A stretch of DNA of 62,000 bases from Prorocentrum cordatum (Eukaryota; Sar; Dinophyceae; Prorocentrales; Prorocentraceae). Positions 56,431 through 62,000 of this stretch are shown piece after piece. Both the position numbers and the translations under genes were made by a program. Each line of letters opens with the position of its first letter. Position 1 is the stretch's first letter. The DNA is taken from NCBI GenBank assembly GCA_963575745.1, contig CAUYUJ010018729.1, positions 12,501 to 74,500 on the forward strand. Direction: 5' to 3'. The notes beneath the pieces are model-generated. The model was given only the letters and a program-made list of their open reading frames with translations. It did not search any database and was not told where the DNA came from.

Positions 56431-56634
56431 CTGTGGCCGGCCACGCAGCCGCTGGGCGCTCCGACGCTGGCGCTCCCCGGCCCGCCCCGCGCCGCGGGGC
56501 CTCGACGGGACACACGCCAGCCGCGCCAGCACGCCGCCCCGCGCGGGCCCCGCGCCGCCCGCGGCCGCGCCCATCTTGTGGGGGCCGCTCCGCGGGCGGG
56601 GGGGTGAGCGGCCTGGAGACCGTGTTTTTTCCTT

Positions 56635-57075
56635 CCGGAGGGAGGGGAGCGGAGAGCCGCCACGGAGCGCCGAGGATGGAGAGCGCACTCTCTTCTGGAG
56701 GGAGGGGAGGGGAGGGGAGAACCACCACGAGGCTCCGATGACGACGATCGTTTCTTGTTTCTGGGGGAGGGGAGCGGAGAACCGCCACGAAGCGCCGACG
56801 ATGGAGAGAGCGCACTCTCTTCTGGAGGGAGGGGAGGGGAGAACCACCAAGAAGTTCCGGTGACGGAGATCGTTTCTTGTTTCCGGAGTTGGGGGAGTGG
56901 AGAACAACCACGAAGCTCCGATGATGGAGAACGCATTCTCTTCTGGAGGGAGGGGGGTGGAGAACCACCAAGAAGCTCCGATGACGGAGGTCGTTACTTT
57001 TCTGGAGGGAGGGGAATGGAAGGGAACCACGAAGTTCCGATGATGGAGGACGTTTTTTTTCTAGAGGGAGGGGAC
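56635..57075. repeat. 61-bp tandem repeat
   Basis: About seven units start near 56635, 56696, 56761, 56822, 56882, 56943 and 57002. Words are CTGGAGGGAGGGG, GGAGAACCACCACGAAGCTC and CGATGATGGAGA. Odd and even units differ (GCGCACTCTC versus ATCGTTTCTTG), hinting at a 122-bp dimer. Confidence 0.88.
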
Positions 57076-57101
57076 TGGAGAAAGGTCGCGGGTAAAAATA
57101 G

Positions 57102-57842
<741 letters not shown>

Positions 57843-58127
57843 TCCGCTGGACGTGCACCGACACCTCCCTCACCATGGCGTAGATAGCCTCTCTATTCGC
57901 AAAGTCGGATGCCGTAGCATGGCATAGCATTACATGGCATTGCGTGGTGTTGAAGATCAACGCGTAGCATGCCAAAGGATGGCGTTGCGACGCCCCAAAG
58001 TGGGGGGCTTCTGCGGCCCAGAAAATCAACGAATCGACACCGAATGTGTAATTTTCTAGATTTGGGGGCGTAGTTGGAAGGACCGACAACCATGCCGTGG
58101 CATGGCACTGGAAATAATGACGACAGC

Positions 58128-58300
58128 GCTGCAGCGGGAGCACGATTCGGAACGAGCGGAAGCGCGGAAATGAGGCCAACGCTGCAGCGGGAGCACGATT
58201 CGGCACGAGCGGAAGCGCGGAAACGAGACCAGCGCTGCAGGGGGAGCACGATTCGGAACGAGCGGAAGCCCGAAAATGAGGCCAGCGCTTCAGCGGCTTC
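58128..58300. repeat. 53-bp tandem repeat
   Basis: Units begin GCTGCAGCGGGAGCACGATT at 58128, 58181, 58234 and (partial) 58287. Confidence 0.93.
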
Positions 58301-58429
58301 GACAAAAAAAACAGCGAAAACCTGTTTCCAGGGAATCATGTGTGCCAACAAAACAATACGCGGGGGCGGCGGATATCTTCCAGACGTCGTCAGGGGAGAG
58401 GGGAGAGTAGTATGCAGATTGTATAGTTG

Positions 58430-58590
58430 TGGAGGGAGAGGAGGGGAGGGGGCGCAGAGAGGAGGAGTGTAATTACACTGCATTGCAGTGGGGAAGGAGA
58501 AGGGAGGGGGGGGAAGAGGGGAGGGGGAGGAGGGAGAAGGGGGAGGGAAAAGGGAGGATGGAGGAGGGAGGAGGGAGGGAGGGGGGGAGC
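58430..58590. repeat. GGGA/GGAGG purine-rich tract
   Basis: Irregular purine repeats. A GCATTGCAGTG patch at about 58478 interrupts them. Confidence 0.8.
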
Positions 58591-58717
58591 ACGACCAGGA
58601 GGGTAGGATAGCAAACAGATAGTAAACAGTTTTGATCGCCTCACTGGCCCTCGTCATCGTCGTCGTCGTCGTCGCATAATGTTTTCGTTCGGCCCACACT
58701 GTGCTGCCACGTGACGC

Positions 58718-58825
58718 GTTGCATTACATTGCATTGCATCGCATTGCATTGCATTGCAGTGCACCCTGTTGCTTTGCATTGCATTGCATTGCACTGCGTT
58801 GCATTTGAATTGCAGCTGCAGTACA
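58718..58825. repeat. (GCATT)n pentamer repeat
   Basis: About 20 imperfect GCATT units with GCACT, GCATC and GCTTT variants. Confidence 0.92.
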
Positions 58826-59126
58826 TTGCACTGCGGCAAATTGCGGGCGAGGGGCAGGACAGGAGGGAGAAGGGAGACAGCTGGAGAGGAGGGGAGGAAG
58901 GAGGAGCGAGGAGACCGCGCGGGCCCAGGGAAAACGGACCTCCCGCAGGAGGCGTAGAGACGCAGGGACCCCTGGGCGGCGTGGGCCCAGGAATGCGAGG
59001 GCGCACCTGACCAGCCACGCCCCCTGCCCTCGCAGGGACGCAAAAGGGAACCCAGCAGATCGCTCGTCCCAGCCGCAGACTGCGGGCCCCAACCAGCAGA
59101 ACGGTGGAGGCCGCACGCCGATTGGT

Positions 59127-59300
59127 GGAGGAGGAGGGAAGAGGAGGAGGAGGAGGAGGAGGAGGAGGAGGAGGAGGAGGAGGAGGAGGAGGAGGAGGAG
59201 GAGGAGGAGGAGGAGGAGGGGGAGGAGGAGGAGGAGGGGGAGGAGGAGAGGAGGAGGAGGAGGAGGAGGAGGAGGAGGAGGAGGAGGGGGAGAGGAGGAG
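59127..59300. repeat. (GGA)n tract
   Basis: Near-perfect GGA triplets with a few GGGGA interruptions. Confidence 0.97.
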
Positions 59301-59855
59301 GCCAGCGCCGGGAGAGGCAGCGACAACGCAGACGCGGGCGCCCGGCCCCGACAGAGCTCGCCGGCCGCACACCGCTCCTCTTGGAGCTCTCACCCTTTTT
59401 CTCGGGCCGGCGGGCCGAGGAGTGGAGCGCACCGGTGCCTTCTTAGCCTCTCGTGGCCCCGCTCTCCAGGGCTGCACGCGCCCTGCGGCTCACAGAAAGA
59501 GCAGCGCGAGAGATCCTATCCGCGCAAGCTCCGTTCCCCACGTGGCCCCACGGCCTCCGGCCAGAACGAACGGCACCCCAGCTGTCGAAACATGATCCGA
59601 AACATGGTGCAAGCGCTTTTTTTTTGTTAGTCGGGTCCGGCTGAACCTGGCCCTGGAGGCATACCGAGACAATCCGCAGAACCCCAATGCGAGAGGTACG
59701 CCAGAGACGCCCGCATACTCTTCCAGGAGCAACCGTGCCATCACGGCCTGCCCAGGAGCGCAGGCACTCGAGGTCATCGCGCCGGCAGTCGGGCTCTGGA
59801 GGTCTGCGACACCGGCGGGGGCATCGCAAGCGCGCCAACCCACCTGGCAGATCTC
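59300..59855. other. No gene seen
   Basis: Mixed GC-rich sequence with a T8 run at about 59617. Frames on both strands are not convincing. Confidence 0.4.
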
Positions 59856-59856
59856 A

Positions 59857-59950
59857 GCACGAGCTGATGGGCGCGTTTTCCACCACCACCACCATAAGTT
59901 GGAGGGGGGTGTCCTCCTCCGCCTCCTCCTCCTCCTCCTCCTCCTCCTCC

Positions 59951-59981
<31 letters not shown>

Positions 59982-60082
59982 CCTCTTCGTCCTCCTCCTC
60001 CTCCTCGCCCTCCTCCTTCCCCCCTCGAACATATAGTGGTGGTGGTGGAAAACACGCTCAGCACGAGCTTCTCTGCAGTCAG
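59857..60082. mobile_element. Foldback element with internal TCC/CAT
   Basis: Left end CAGCACGAGCTGATGGGCGC, then GTTTTCCACCACCACCACCA and AGTTGGAGGGGGG. The right end is the reverse complement with few changes (GTGGTGGTGGTGGAAAACAC, CAGCACGAGC). The interior is (TCC)n and (CAT)n. Related single ends are at 28716 and 54600. Confidence 0.85.
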
Positions 60083-60325
60083 CTCGTCCCCGGAAAGCCG
60101 GCGCCAGGGAGCACGCGCCGCGCCACGCGGAGCGCCCCCGCGGGGAGGTCCGCACGGGTCGCCCCGCGGGGCCCGTCCGGAGAGCCTGCGGCCCCGATTG
60201 CGCAGCCTGCCCCCCCCTCCGCGGCGGGGCAGCGGCGCGGCAGAGGCCTCGCCCCCCCCCCCCCCCCCCCCGGGCCCAGCGCCGGGCCGGCAGGGAGGCT
60301 AGCGCTTCCACTGCTCGCAGAGCAC
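60083..60325. other. No gene seen
   Basis: Very GC-rich, with a run of about 20 C at 60251-60270. Nothing supported. Confidence 0.4.
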
Positions 60326-60326
60326 C

Positions 60327-60590
60327 ATCCTCCTCCTCTCCTCCTCCTCCTCCTCCTCCTCCTCCTCCTCCTCCTCTCCTCCTCATCCCCCTCCTCCTCC
60401 CCCTCCTCCTCCTCCTCTCCTCCTCCCCTCCTCCGTGCTACCCCCCGGTTGCCTCCCACGAAAAGCGCTTGAGGACTGCCCAACCAACCTGACCTGACCT
60501 CCCTCTCCCCTCCTCCCGCCCACCTCCTCCTCCTCCTCTCCTCCTCCTCCTCCTCCTCCCCTTTTCCTCCTTCTCAACCCCTCCCCCCCT
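60327..60590. repeat. (TCC)n tracts
   Basis: Two blocks of CTC/TCC triplets at 60327-60435 and 60515-60560, with a short GC-rich spacer. Confidence 0.95.
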
Positions 60591-60599
60591 CCAACCACA

Positions 60600-61200
60600 C
60601 TCCTTCCCCCTCCCATGGCTCCGTGTGCCCGGGCACGCAGGGAGAGGCGGCGCCTCAGCCAGAGCCAGCACCGTTCGGCGGCATGGCACTCGGCGCGAGC
60701 CCGAGCCCACCCCCCTTGAACGCGCGAAGGAAGCGGAGACTGGCTGGACAGTAGGGGGCACGCGAGAGGACCCAAGACTCCTCCGAGGGCCACACGGCCT
60801 TCACACCGGAGCGCCCTTGCCCCAGGGAGGCAGCAGACATGAGAGGCGGCACGCAGGACAGGAGGGCACCCTCGGCCTGGCAAGTCGACCTGCGAGTCGA
60901 ACTCGACTGCGGAGCGTGCGCCAGGGGATCCCTGGCCGTGCCAGGACCTCGCTGTAGCCCAGGCCAGCGCGGTCGTGACCGGCCGCGGCGCTCGTGGCCG
61001 ACGGCCCGCCCGAGCATCCGGGTCGGGTTCTTGGGTCCGAGGGCGAGCCCTTCGTGTGAAGGTCGGGGCGACGGCGAGGACGAGGGAGGAGGCGGGGGGG
61101 CAAAGGATGCGACCGCTGGCGGAACCACAAGGCAAGGGCGGCGCGAGGGGGGGCCTTTTGAAAGGGCCGGGGAGCTTCCAAGAAAGATAGCTTCCTGGAA
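60600..61200. other. No gene seen
   Basis: GC-rich sequence without a convincing frame. Confidence 0.35.
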
Positions 61201-61214
61201 GCCCTCCTTTGGGG

Positions 61215-61400
61215 GAGTCCACGAGGGAGGCGTCCAGGAGGGGGGGCGTCCACGGGGGGGGGTCGCAAAGCATGGCCCGAGGCATGTGCGCGGACGAGGG
61301 GGGACCAGGGAAAGTCTTCAAAGAAGGAAAAGAGGAGCCATGAGATCTGAGAAGATCTCATGGCCCCCGCCACAATACCCGCCACCCTCCTAGTCATCCA
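61215..61400. mobile_element. Degenerate MITE-like copy 4
   Basis: Shares the interior of copies 1-3: GAGGCGTCCAGGAGG and GGCGTCC words, AAAGCATGGCCCGAGGCATG, and CCTCCTAGTCATCC at the end. The internal hairpin is perfect here: GCCATGAGATCT-GAGA-AGATCTCATGGC (61337-61364). The outer terminal repeats are no longer clear. Confidence 0.6.
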
Positions 61401-62000
61401 GGGAAGCCAACATGCACCGATGCCCCGCCACTCCCCGGACCTCTCCGTGATGCATTCTGACCAAACTTTCGCTGCGAACCCAGCAGAGGCGACGACGGCC
61501 TCCCAGGAGGCCAAAAAAGGCGAACACAAGGCGAGGGCAGCAGTACCCCTAACTTGTCCTCCTGTGACCCTCACCCCCCCCTTGGACGTCCCCGACTCCC
61601 GGCTTCGAGGGAGCCTGAGCCTCCGGGCCCCCTCCAAGAAGGCCCCTGCTCACCCGCGCTCTCCGGAGACCAACCCCAGGAGTGGACGGGGAGGAGTCGG
61701 TGGGTTGCCCGAAGTGCCCCTGGCCCAGACCTTGGCATCGCTCGGACGTGTGCACTCTCTTCTCGACGGGGACATCTTGCGAACAAACGCGCGCACGAAA
61801 CCGGAGAATATACGAGGGATGGACGTCCGAGCGATGGCGAGTTCGGAGTGCCAAGAAGCCGTCCGTTTACTTTTGGCGAAAACCCGGGATATCCGAGGGG
61901 GAAAGTCCAGACGACGGCGGCGCTCCCCAGCGCTGTCCGTCCCCTCTGGTGCTCCTCGTCGCACGGGCCCTGCCGGCCGTTGCAGGGCCTCCTCCCGAGA
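61401..62000. other. No gene seen
   Basis: Mixed sequence to the window edge. No coding-like frame or repeat recognised. Confidence 0.35.

Noticed and set aside
59490-60472. Overlapping 260-300-codon frames on both strands
   Set aside because: They span the foldback element and TCC/CAT repeats; the Ser, Arg and Gly runs come from the repeats.

Overview
The window looks like nuclear DNA from a dinoflagellate with a GC-rich genome. This is inferred from several things together: very high GC in unique sequence, more than 16 kb of interrupted trinucleotide repeat, many foldback and satellite elements, plausible genes all on one strand, and protein families that I recall as multi-copy in dinoflagellates. 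A Prorocentrum-like lineage would fit, but nothing here fixes the species. There is one 100-N scaffold gap at 45359-45458. I saw no rRNA, tRNA, CRISPR, prokaryotic operon or viral gene.

Layout. From 1 to 4.2 kb there are only repeats: a C-rich cassette end, a 41-bp satellite and a ~300-bp tandem repeat with a GC-rich hairpin core. From 4.3 to 19 kb the minus strand carries the first gene cluster. It holds a helical protein of unknown function (4.3-6.6 kb), a coiled-coil or charged protein that may be its 5' part (7.6-8.7 kb), a Cys/His-module exon (9.5-9.9 kb), a long gene called locus 1 here (12.5-16.5 kb), and a broken coiled-coil repeat gene (18.0-19.0 kb). From 19 to 27 kb there are purine/pyrimidine microsatellites, pentamer repeats, three copies of a terminal-inverted-repeat element and several long hairpins.

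From 27.3 to 43.9 kb there is a (CAT)n superdomain, always in the same orientation. It is interrupted by GC-rich cassettes, two of which have degenerate inverted ends and their own internal minisatellites. From 44 to 45.3 kb there are 66-bp and ~90-bp repeats up to the gap. From 45.5 to 52 kb the minus strand carries locus 2, a paralogue of locus 1 split into several coding segments. From 52 to 62 kb there are further repeats, an AT-rich island, and two inverted copies of a composite element (88-bp tandem repeat plus microsatellite plus ~55-bp motif). A third copy of that element lies at 34.7-36.1 kb.

Loci 1 and 2 share ordered motifs: a DxxCxxHxG segment, NGDW followed by HYC and a Cys cluster, a CER..C segment, and a Cys-rich block before an acidic linker. 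They are two members of one family. Both carry damage: locus 1 needs a frame change, and locus 2 has one in-frame TGA. Three other segments also show frame breaks, two of them at long C runs. The window may therefore mix genuine decay with homopolymer assembly errors. How the exons join is inferred; no splice site is proven.
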